From Oscillospiraceae bacterium (GTDB lineage Bacteria; Bacillota; Clostridia; Oscillospirales; UBA929), in contig WRIZ01000003.1 in NCBI GenBank assembly GCA_009782475.1, positions 58,945 through 122,944 on the forward strand: DNA of 64,000 bases, written 5' to 3'. Made by a program: the position numbers and the translations under genes. Shown here piece by piece: positions 56,369 through 64,000 of the stretch (positions are counted from its first letter, which is position 1; each line of letters starts with the position of its first letter). Under the pieces are notes generated by a model. The model made no database searches. It was not told the DNA's origin and saw only the letters and a program-made list of their open reading frames with translations.

Positions 56369-56682
56369 CCCTCTTGCTCTTCTTGCCCGTTCAACACTGC
56401 CGGAATATCCAATGAGCCCCGCAATATGCGATAGATTTGAACGGCTTTACTTTCTTCATTAACTGTGTATAGCATTATGTAATCCCCTATGACTGCCCTG
56501 CGGTATCTTTTGTCACGCTCATATTTTGGATACATGAAAGGATTCTCTTTGATGTTTGATCGCGTTTTTTGCAAACGAACCTTAAAGCGGAGCGGTGTAC
56601 CCGGATAAAACTGGCTAAGATAGGATACGGCATTTTTTATGTCCACCTTTGCGTCATCTGATAGATTCGTGTAATACTTCAT
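56359..56682 (-). CDS. RelE/ParE-superfamily toxin
   Basis: DAKVDIKNAVSYLSQFYPGTPLRFK...YRRAVIGDYIMLYTVNEESKAVQIYRILRG. Confidence 0.88.
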   Translation of the reverse strand: MKYYTNLSDDAKVDIKNAVSYLSQFYPGTPLRFKVRLQKTRSNIKENPFMYPKYERDKRYRRAVIGDYIMLYTVNEESKAVQIYRILRGSLDIPAVLNGQEEQEGCT

Positions 56683-56972
56683 AGAGACTTATTTTCCAAA
56701 GCCGTTATATATTCATCCAGTTCTGCATCAAAATCTTCCCACGGCGTCCACGTTGCCGGGTTGTCCGCTTTAACCTCAACTTCAGCTAATTTTTCACGGA
56801 CATACAACGCATGGAGATGCTCTTTATACGTTTCGTATTCGTTTCCGCCGATGATAACGGCTTCAACATGACCATTATCGGTAAAAACCGCATGGCCGTG
56901 ATTTTTAACGATACGTTCCATTCCCGTGAAAGTATCCCATAAGTCGTGTGACGGATAACTGTGTACCTGCAT
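56679..56972 (-). CDS. Phd/YefM-like antitoxin
   Basis: HGHAVFTDNGHVEAVIIGGNEYETYKE; 4-bp overlap with the toxin. Confidence 0.82.
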   Translation of the reverse strand: MQVHSYPSHDLWDTFTGMERIVKNHGHAVFTDNGHVEAVIIGGNEYETYKEHLHALYVREKLAEVEVKADNPATWTPWEDFDAELDEYITALENKSL

Positions 56973-57055
56973 CTCAACTCACCTCTTTTACTCATTTTAC
57001 CACAAAGGGTCTATATAATGCAAGCATCCCCCGCCTCGCGGCGGGGGATGCGGTT

Positions 57056-58612
57056 TTATTTCGCGTATTCGATGTGCCGTGTCTCGCGGATGAGATGAAC
57101 CTTGATCTGCCCGGGGTATTCCAAGTCGCTTTCGATCTTCTTGGCCAAATCCCGCGCCAGCAGGATCATATGGTCGTCGTCGATGGCTTCCGGCCTGACC
57201 ATAATCCGTATTTCGCGCCCGGCTTGAATGGCGAAGGATTTATCCACGCCTTCAAACGAGCAGGCCAGCTCTTCCAGTTTCTCCAGCCGTTTGATATAGT
57301 TCTCAAGGTTCTCACGCCGCGCGCCGGGGCGGGCGGCCGAGATGGCGTCGGCGGCCTGAACCAGGCTTGCGATGACGGTTTTGGCCTCAACGTCGCCGTG
57401 GTGGGCTTGTATGGCATGGAGGATGTCGTTGTGTTCCTTGTATTTACGGGCAAGATCGACGCCGATGGCGACGTGGCTCCCCTCAACCTCATGGTCAACC
57501 GCTTTGCCGAGGTCGTGCAGCAGCCCGGCGCGCTTGGCCTGCATGGGGTCAAGCCCCAATTCGGCCGCCATGGCTCCCGCCAGCAAGGATACCTCAATGG
57601 AATGCTGGAGGACGTTTTGGCCGTAACTGGTACGGTATTTCATCCGCCCCAGCAGTTTGACCAGTTCGGGATGGATGCCGTGGACGCCTGTTTCAAAGGT
57701 GGCGCGGTCGCCTTCGCTGCGGATGATGGCTTCGATCTCTCTTCTTGATTTCTCCACCACTTCCTCGATACGCGCCGGATGGATACGCCCGTCTATGATC
57801 AGCTTTTCAAGGCTGAGGCGAGCCGTTTCGCGGCGTACCGGGTCGAAGCTGCTGAGAGTGATGGCTTCGGGGGTATCGTCTATGATGAGGTCAACGCCGG
57901 TGAGGGTTTCGAGGGTGCGGATGTTGCGCCCTTCACGCCCTATAATGCGGCCTTTCATTTCGTCGTTGGGCAGATGAACCACCGAAACGGTCGCCTCGGT
58001 GACATGGTCGCTCGCCACTTTCTGTATGGCCATCGACACGATTTCCCGGGCTTTCAAATCAGCTTCGTCCTTAAATCGGTCTTCGATGTCTTTGATTTTC
58101 ATGGCCATCTCGTGGGTGACTTCGCTCTCCACGTTCTTGATTAAGTAGACCTTGGCTTCCTCGGTCGAGAACCCGGACAGCTTCTCCAGCATTTCCATCT
58201 GGCTGCGTTTAACGAGAGCGATCTCCTCTTTGGCCTCGTCGGCCGCGCGGTGTTTTTGTTGCAGCTGTTCTTCTTTTTTCTCGATGCCTTCCAGCTTTTT
58301 GTCGTAATTCTCTTCTTTTTGCTGCAATCGCCGTTCCTGTTTTTGCAATTCGATCCGCCGGTCTTTGATTTCGCGTTCGGATTCCTGACGGCTGCGGTGG
58401 ATTTCCTCTTTTGCCTCCAGCAATGCTTCGCGTTTTTTGCTTTCACTTGCCTTAATGGCCTCGTTGACGATACGGCGGGCTTCTTCTTCAGCCCCTGAAA
58501 TCTCTCTTTCCGCGACATTTTTACGGTACCGTATACCAAGCGGGAAGGCTACGGCTAACCCTGCAATAAGCGCGCCAATCGCCGGAAGGATGGTTTGCAG
58601 AAAAAACTGCAC
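57056..58612 (-). CDS. rny: ribonuclease Y
   Basis: N-terminal TM, long coiled coil, KH ([15 protein letters not shown]), HD ([13 protein letters not shown]); GTG start at 58612 behind GGAGG. Confidence 0.95.
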   Translation of the reverse strand: MQFFLQTILPAIGALIAGLAVAFPLGIRYRKNVAEREISGAEEEARRIVNEAIKASESKKREALLEAKEEIHRSRQESEREIKDRRIELQKQERRLQQKEENYDKKLEGIEKKEEQLQQKHRAADEAKEEIALVKRSQMEMLEKLSGFSTEEAKVYLIKNVESEVTHEMAMKIKDIEDRFKDEADLKAREIVSMAIQKVASDHVTEATVSVVHLPNDEMKGRIIGREGRNIRTLETLTGVDLIIDDTPEAITLSSFDPVRRETARLSLEKLIIDGRIHPARIEEVVEKSRREIEAIIRSEGDRATFETGVHGIHPELVKLLGRMKYRTSYGQNVLQHSIEVSLLAGAMAAELGLDPMQAKRAGLLHDLGKAVDHEVEGSHVAIGVDLARKYKEHNDILHAIQAHHGDVEAKTVIASLVQAADAISAARPGARRENLENYIKRLEKLEELACSFEGVDKSFAIQAGREIRIMVRPEAIDDDHMILLARDLAKKIESDLEYPGQIKVHLIRETRHIEYAK

Positions 58613-58679
58613 GGGTACACCTCCGTTGTATTCAGTTGTATGAGACAGTGTATAGAAGAGCTTCATCGGTTCATAAGGA

Positions 58680-58759
58680 GGATAAGGTGCGGAAGCGTTT
58701 GCCAAACCGAAGGAGGGGCAAAGCCCCGGATGTTTGGCATAAGCGTTAGCGGCTTATCC
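58680..58759. repeat. 80-nt fold-back element (GGATAAG...CTTATCC; GCCAAAC...GTTTGGC; GGGGCaaaGCCCC)
   Basis: nested inverted repeats read directly. Confidence 0.65.
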
Positions 58760-58857
58760 GACTGGCTATGAGCCGCGCATGAAGCATGACAACATACAAT
58801 GCGTTCATCCCATCTATTCTATAGAAGCAGGAGGACATTGTCAAGATAAATCTTCAT

Positions 58858-58915
58858 CGCCCGCAATAAATTTACCAAATTTATTTTCAAATTTATTTTC
58901 GCCCGCAATAAATTT
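58858..58915. repeat. 16-bp direct repeats CGCCCGCAATAAATTT flanking AT-rich spacer
   Basis: copies at 58858-58873 and 58900-58915. Confidence 0.75.
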
Positions 58916-58942
58916 GTAAAATCGTGAGGCATATGGTAAAAT

Positions 58943-58974
58943 AATGTCGGCTTGCTAGAAAGCAAGCCGACATT
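58943..58974 (+). promoter_or_regulatory. 14-bp perfect hairpin AATGTCGGCTTGCT-agaa-AGCAAGCCGACATT upstream of the TPR-MBL gene
   Basis: direct reading; RBS taaggag follows. Confidence 0.8.
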
Positions 58975-58995
58975 ACGATGTAAGGAGCGACGGAT

Positions 58996-61098
58996 ATGGA
59001 TGAGCGCATTCAGGAATTGACACAAAAGATAGAGGATGATGCAACGGCGGATTTATATTGGCGAAGAGCGGTGCAATATCATAAAATAGGAGATTTTGAA
59101 TCGGCGGTTCGAGATTGCAATGAAGGGCTTATTCTTAACGAAAAGCATAGAAATTGTTATTGCAGACGTATTGATTCTTTAACGAGATTAAAGCGTTTTG
59201 AAGAAGCCTTAGATTTATGCAATGAATCCATACAAAACGATGAAGCATTTGCCCCGGCATATTGGGGCAGAGGTCTTATCTATTCGAGAATGGGAGAAAA
59301 CAGCAAAGCGGTTGAGGAATATACCGCGGCAATCGACATAGACCCTGATTGGGCTGACCCGTATAATAGCCGAGGGGAAGTTCATCGCAGAGAAAAACGC
59401 GACGATGATGCTATGGAAGATTATGCTATGGCTATAAAGCTTAACCCCGACTTCGCGTTTCCGTATAGCAATCGCGGATTGCTATACAAACGAAAGGGCG
59501 AGAACGATAAAGCTCTAGCGGATTTTGAAGAAGCGATAAGGATTGATCCTTCATTCGCAACCCCATTTTATGCCCGCGGATTGATCAACGACAGCAAAGA
59601 AAGCGATGAAAAGGTTCTTGCGGATTTTACAAGAGCGTTCGAGCTTTGGGAAAAAAACGATGATTACTTAGCAAGCAAGGCAAAAGTCAAAAAAGAAGAA
59701 ATAGAGGTCAGGATTCAAAACAGGAAAAAGCGGAATGGCAAAGCGGGAAAAATCATTGACGAAACCGAAGAGTTTTTCAAAGCAATCGAAGATGCCAAAG
59801 AACATCAGGCCAAGTTCACAAGCCATACGCATGAGGTCGAACCTATTGATACTTTGGAATTTACAGTCTTGCGAAAATGGAATTCCTACACGCCGATCAT
59901 CGCCAGCAAAGGCGGGGGCTATTTTCTAAAAATCGGCAAAAAAGGCATTGTCATTGACCCCGGGTTTAATTTCATTGAGAATTTCATGGCGGAAAAGCAT
60001 AAATTCAATGAAATAGACGCAATTTTGATCACGCACGCCCACAACGACCATACCGCCGACCTCGACTCGCTGCTCACGCTTTTACATAAATACAACAACG
60101 ACCTTCTAGGCGGTGATCTAAACGACCCTAATGATAAATATAAAGAGGATAGTTTGATCGATTCTGCATTGAAGTATTTTAAGCATTTGGAAGGGACAAT
60201 CCATAGCAACCCGCAGAAAATGAAAGAAGTGAAGAAAAAGGTTGATAAGGATTTTAAGAAGGCTAAGAAGGTCATTACATTCTACATAACCAGCGGGACA
60301 TTTAAGAAATATGCCGGATTCTTCAACTTAATGAAGAAGAGCAACTATAAAATCGTATGTGTGGACATGGATACTGTGTTTGAACACGAAGACACCGACG
60401 GATTGAGAATTCGCCCGATAAAGGCAAAACACGATGACGTCATATCAGACGCCACTGCGGTTGGCTTCTGCTTTGAAAAAGACGATTTTGTCTTGATATA
60501 CACAGGGGATACGGGCTTTTGGGGAATGGACAAGTATTATGAGGATTTGACAGCGGAGTATCAAGGGAAACGCATTGTCTTGATTGCCAATTTAGGGGGC
60601 TTTAAGCGTTCTGAAAACTCCTATTCAAGAGAGGATGAAGATAGCCCTGATGAAGAGGTTGTTGAGAAAGCGGGGAAACGGTATTATAAAAACCATCTAG
60701 GAAGGCTGGGGGTTGCAAGACTTGCCGAGATCGTCAAGCCGGAGCTTTGCATCCTGTCGGAGTTCGGCGAGGAATTTGACGGGTACCGGATCAAACTCGC
60801 CGAGATATTCGACGACGTCTTTCAAAGCACAGATAAAAAAGTCAGGCAAAAAACAAAATTTCTGCCCGCCGATGTCGGTTTATGCGTAAACGGAAAGCTG
60901 AAGGTGCGTGCCATCGTCGGCATGGATACGGATGACCACGGGACGGCGTTTAAGTATGACTTTATTGACCCTGATAGAGTGCTTGCCGGCGAAGTGGAGC
61001 AAGCAAAAGCCCTGTATTATTATGAAGACAGCAAAACCCTTGACCCAATCGCCCTTGCCAAGCGAAAAGTCGCGGAATTTTACGAAAGCCTGAGATAA
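58996..61098 (+). CDS. TPR-repeat protein fused to metallo-beta-lactamase-fold hydrolase
   Basis: about five TPRs, then ILITHAHNDHTADL and YTGDTG. Confidence 0.85.
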   Translation: MDERIQELTQKIEDDATADLYWRRAVQYHKIGDFESAVRDCNEGLILNEKHRNCYCRRIDSLTRLKRFEEALDLCNESIQNDEAFAPAYWGRGLIYSRMGENSKAVEEYTAAIDIDPDWADPYNSRGEVHRREKRDDDAMEDYAMAIKLNPDFAFPYSNRGLLYKRKGENDKALADFEEAIRIDPSFATPFYARGLINDSKESDEKVLADFTRAFELWEKNDDYLASKAKVKKEEIEVRIQNRKKRNGKAGKIIDETEEFFKAIEDAKEHQAKFTSHTHEVEPIDTLEFTVLRKWNSYTPIIASKGGGYFLKIGKKGIVIDPGFNFIENFMAEKHKFNEIDAILITHAHNDHTADLDSLLTLLHKYNNDLLGGDLNDPNDKYKEDSLIDSALKYFKHLEGTIHSNPQKMKEVKKKVDKDFKKAKKVITFYITSGTFKKYAGFFNLMKKSNYKIVCVDMDTVFEHEDTDGLRIRPIKAKHDDVISDATAVGFCFEKDDFVLIYTGDTGFWGMDKYYEDLTAEYQGKRIVLIANLGGFKRSENSYSREDEDSPDEEVVEKAGKRYYKNHLGRLGVARLAEIVKPELCILSEFGEEFDGYRIKLAEIFDDVFQSTDKKVRQKTKFLPADVGLCVNGKLKVRAIVGMDTDDHGTAFKYDFIDPDRVLAGEVEQAKALYYYEDSKTLDPIALAKRKVAEFYESLR

Positions 61099-61104
61099 AC
61101 CGTC

Positions 61105-62463
61105 TCAGGTTTTCTTGCCGCTCGTAAACCGCCACAAGTCCCATCCGCACAATGCCGTTCCCATCACTCCCCCGGCGATATAGGCCAGCACGAAGCCGCC
61201 CAGCCGAAGCTCGGGCAGGGCAACCAGCCACCATGTTAAAATCAGCTGCACCGCTCCGGCGAAGATAAAATTGGCGGCGGTGTTGTGCTGCTTGCCCAGC
61301 GCGTTTAGAAATGTCCCCAGCAGCGATTCAAAACAAACAAACACGGTGGCGATGGCGAGCGGAGCCATAAACTGCCCTGCTCCCGGATTTTTGAACAGCA
61401 CGCGCGCGATGCCCGCGCCGTAAGGAATGAGGATGGCCGTACAGGCCGCCACCGAGACGAGGGCGGCCAGCAGAGAGGTTTTCAGCCGCCGCCGTATGGC
61501 TCGGAAATCGTTCACCGCCGCGCTCTCGGCCAAGCGGGGCAGCATCACGATGCCGATCGAGCCGGAGAAGACCAGCGGCAACGCCAACAGAGGCATGGTC
61601 ATGCCGAAGGCGATGCCGAACGCGCTCAGAGCTTCGGAGGAATCGACGCCCGAAGCGATCAGCCGCCCCGGGATGATGATGGAGTTGGCCGAGCCGATGA
61701 GGTTTGTCAACAGGTTGGCCGCCGCCACCGGGACGGCGATTTTGCGTATCGCGCCCCGGATGTTTTTCTCAGGCATGTCGATGTGCGCAGGGCCGGGAAA
61801 CCGGGTGCGTTTGTCACGATTGTAAAGAATAGTCAAAAGCCCCGCGCTGAAAATTTCACTGATGACCAATCCCAATATGATCAGCCCCACCTGCGTCTCC
61901 TCATAGGCGGGGGAGAAAACCAGCAGCAAACCGAGAATGGAGCCGACGCGCACCGTTTGTTCCAGCACTTCGGAGAGCGACGGCGGGAAGACGTTTTTCC
62001 TCCCGAAAAAATAGTTTTTATGCACATTCTCCCAGCCGGTCAGGATGATGCACGGCAGCAATATCAACAGCCCCAAACGGGTGCGGGCGTCCCCCAGCAG
62101 ATGAACGGAAATGCCGTCGGAAAACGGCACGATGAGGGCGGACGCGCCCAGCACCATGACCAAATACCCGACCCGCGCCGCATTGACGACCTGTTTGATG
62201 GCGCGTGTACGCCCCAAAGCGGCGTAAGACGCCGTCAGGCGGCTCACCGCCACGGTAAACCCGGAGACGCACAGGCTCATCACAATGGAATAGGCGGGGA
62301 TGACAAGCTGATAAAGCCCGATGGCTTCGGCGGAGATCAGCCGCGCCAGCCAAACGCGGTAAAAAAAGTTCAGCACCTGAGAAAAGAGGCTGACCCCTGT
62401 CAGTATCAACGCGCCGCGCCAGGCGGCATCTTTCACCTTCAATCGAAAAACCCCCTGTCCCAA
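61105..62463 (-). CDS. spoVB: polysaccharide/lipid II flippase family, SpoVB-like
   Basis: GLYQLVIPAYSIVMSLCVSGFTVAVSRLTA; multi-TM. Confidence 0.82.
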   Translation of the reverse strand: MGQGVFRLKVKDAAWRGALILTGVSLFSQVLNFFYRVWLARLISAEAIGLYQLVIPAYSIVMSLCVSGFTVAVSRLTASYAALGRTRAIKQVVNAARVGYLVMVLGASALIVPFSDGISVHLLGDARTRLGLLILLPCIILTGWENVHKNYFFGRKNVFPPSLSEVLEQTVRVGSILGLLLVFSPAYEETQVGLIILGLVISEIFSAGLLTILYNRDKRTRFPGPAHIDMPEKNIRGAIRKIAVPVAAANLLTNLIGSANSIIIPGRLIASGVDSSEALSAFGIAFGMTMPLLALPLVFSGSIGIVMLPRLAESAAVNDFRAIRRRLKTSLLAALVSVAACTAILIPYGAGIARVLFKNPGAGQFMAPLAIATVFVCFESLLGTFLNALGKQHNTAANFIFAGAVQLILTWWLVALPELRLGGFVLAYIAGGVMGTALCGWDLWRFTSGKKT

Positions 62464-62499
62464 ACCTATTCGGGACAGAGGGCGTTGAGAACGGAAGGG

Positions 62500-63579
62500 T
62501 TAAACGGTATAGACCTTTGAGATGGTTACATTCAGCAGGTTTGGGTCATCTTTAAGGTCAATAAATTCCACTTTAGGCGTCCGCCCCTCAATGGGCAGCA
62601 ATTTGATCTTCGGACGGGTCATAAAGTCGGGGTTGTTCTTAAACACAATGCCGCGCAAGCCGTTGCTGAGCAGAACCTCGGCTCCTTCGGGGAAGGGGGC
62701 GATCTTTTTGATGAAAACGCCGGCCACATCGGGATCGAAATGCTGGCCGGAGTTGCCCATGATGTATTCATGCGCCTCGCTGGGCAGGACGGGTTCGTGG
62801 TAGGGACGGAGGGAGGTGATGGCGTCGTAAACGTCGGCGACGGCGATGATGCGCGCGAAGATATGGATGTCCGACCCCGATCGCCCGTGCGGATAGCCGG
62901 AGCCGTTGAAACGCTCATGGTGCTGGAGGACGCCTATGTAGATGGCCGAAGAGTAATAACAGTTACGCCGCAGGTAATCGCATCCCATCTCGGGGTGCTT
63001 CTTGATAATGGCAAACTCCTCGCCCGTCAGGCGGCCCGGTTTGTTGAGCAGCTCTTTATCGATGAAGAACTTGCCGATGTCGTGTAAAATAGCCGCCATA
63101 CCCAAATTGAAGAGCTGGGCGCGGTCAAGCCCCATGGCGACGCCGATGACCGAGCTGAGGACGCACACATTGACGCTGTGCTGATATGTATACTGGTCAA
63201 ATATCTTCAAATCCACCAAATTGACGATGGTGTCCTTGTTGCTCATCACGCTTTCGATGATGTCGTCGATAAATCCGGCGAACGCTTCGATCTGCGAACC
63301 GAACCCCCGGGAAGACCCCGACCCCATATCGGCCTCCAGCCGCATGACCGCCGAAACGGCTTCGTGGCGCAAATCCTCAGAGATGATGTCCTCCACCTCA
63401 ATGTCGGCGGAAAACTCATCTTGGATATAGAGGCCGGAGTAGCGAAGCCGTTTGATGGAATCAATGAACGATTCCTTCAAAACGGTTCCGGCGGTCAGAA
63501 GGATCTCGCCTTTGCGGCTCCGCAGGGGCCGTCCGACGATCATACCTTCCTGAGCGTGTTCTATGCTGATAAAACGCAC
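62500..63579 (-). CDS. HD-GYP-domain phosphodiesterase
   Basis: AAILHDIGK, HHERFNGSGYPHG. Confidence 0.92.
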   Translation of the reverse strand: MRFISIEHAQEGMIVGRPLRSRKGEILLTAGTVLKESFIDSIKRLRYSGLYIQDEFSADIEVEDIISEDLRHEAVSAVMRLEADMGSGSSRGFGSQIEAFAGFIDDIIESVMSNKDTIVNLVDLKIFDQYTYQHSVNVCVLSSVIGVAMGLDRAQLFNLGMAAILHDIGKFFIDKELLNKPGRLTGEEFAIIKKHPEMGCDYLRRNCYYSSAIYIGVLQHHERFNGSGYPHGRSGSDIHIFARIIAVADVYDAITSLRPYHEPVLPSEAHEYIMGNSGQHFDPDVAGVFIKKIAPFPEGAEVLLSNGLRGIVFKNNPDFMTRPKIKLLPIEGRTPKVEFIDLKDDPNLLNVTISKVYTV

Positions 63580-63585
63580 GGGACT

Positions 63586-64000
63586 TTACCCCCCAATCGT
63601 GTCAAAGCCCGTATATGGGCGTAAAACTTCCGGGATGGTGATACTTCCGTCTTCGTTCTGATATGTCTCCAGCAGCGGGATAAGGACGCGCGGGGAAGCG
63701 ATGGCGGTGTTGTTGAGGGTGAAAACGTGCCGCAGTTCCCCGTCGGCCGCGCGGTAACGGATGTTGCCGCGCCGGGCTTGAAAATCCCCCATGGTTGAGC
63801 AGGAGTGGGTTTCGCTGTATGCCTCGCGGCTGGGCATCCATGTCTCGATCTCGTGTTTGCGGATTTGGCCGATGCCGATCTCGCCTGTACAAGCCAGGCA
63901 GACGCGGTAGGGCAATTCAAGAGCTTGCATGACCGCTTCGGCGTTGCCGAGGATTTCATAGTGCAGTGCTTCGGCTTTCTGATGATCGGCTTCGCAGAAG
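63586..64000 (-). CDS. serS: seryl-tRNA synthetase, C-terminal part (truncated by window edge)
   Basis: FTLNNTAIASPRVLIPLLETYQNEDGSITIPEVLRPY. Confidence 0.93.
   Translation of the reverse strand, partial: FCEADHQKAEALHYEILGNAEAVMQALELPYRVCLACTGEIGIGQIRKHEIETWMPSREAYSETHSCSTMGDFQARRGNIRYRAADGELRHVFTLNNTAIASPRVLIPLLETYQNEDGSITIPEVLRPYTGFDTIGG

Noticed and set aside
1-64000. CRISPR array, prophage, IS element, tRNA or rRNA genes
   Set aside because: No regularly spaced direct repeats of CRISPR length, no recognisable transposase/integrase/phage structural genes, and no tRNA or rRNA signatures noticed by eye; an automated scan (tRNAscan-SE, CRISPR finder) was not possible

Overview
The window is about 64 kb of chromosome from a spore-forming Firmicute, probably Clostridia. 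Spore-former markers are gpr, spoVAC, ylbJ, yqfC/yqfD and a SpoVB-like flippase. Most of it is core genome: an [FeFe]-hydrogenase, tyrS, htrA, ychF, the pyrH-frr-uppS-cdsA-dxr-rseP-ispG...polC run, a MacB-like ABC exporter with S-layer/C11-protease/peptidoglycan-binding envelope genes, yqfC-yqfD...phoH-ybeY-dgkA, nagA, rny...ymdB, and a partial serS at the right edge. Accessory DNA is concentrated at 9.1-15.8 kb.

The strongest candidate for an undescribed system is 12.2-15.8 kb. A 53-55 aa single-TM protein, missing from the supplied ORF track because it is short, occurs there three times intact and once truncated, always on the minus strand. Each intact copy is divergent from a small DNA-binding regulator (one ribbon-helix-helix, two XRE), and each cassette is followed by a different toxin-antitoxin (TA) module. 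These are VapBC, HicBA and two candidate type I TA loci with convergent consensus promoters, hydrophobic small peptides, structured leaders and terminators.

Other notable points: polC appears to lack its proofreading exonuclease domain; palindromic or tandem repeats are inserted in frame in dxr, polC and ispG and at the end of an ABC ATPase; a HindIII-type R-M system sits inside the yqfD-phoH operon; a Phd/RelE-type TA lies between rny and ymdB; and there is a TPR/metallo-beta-lactamase fusion. All family calls come from reading motifs; no database search was run.
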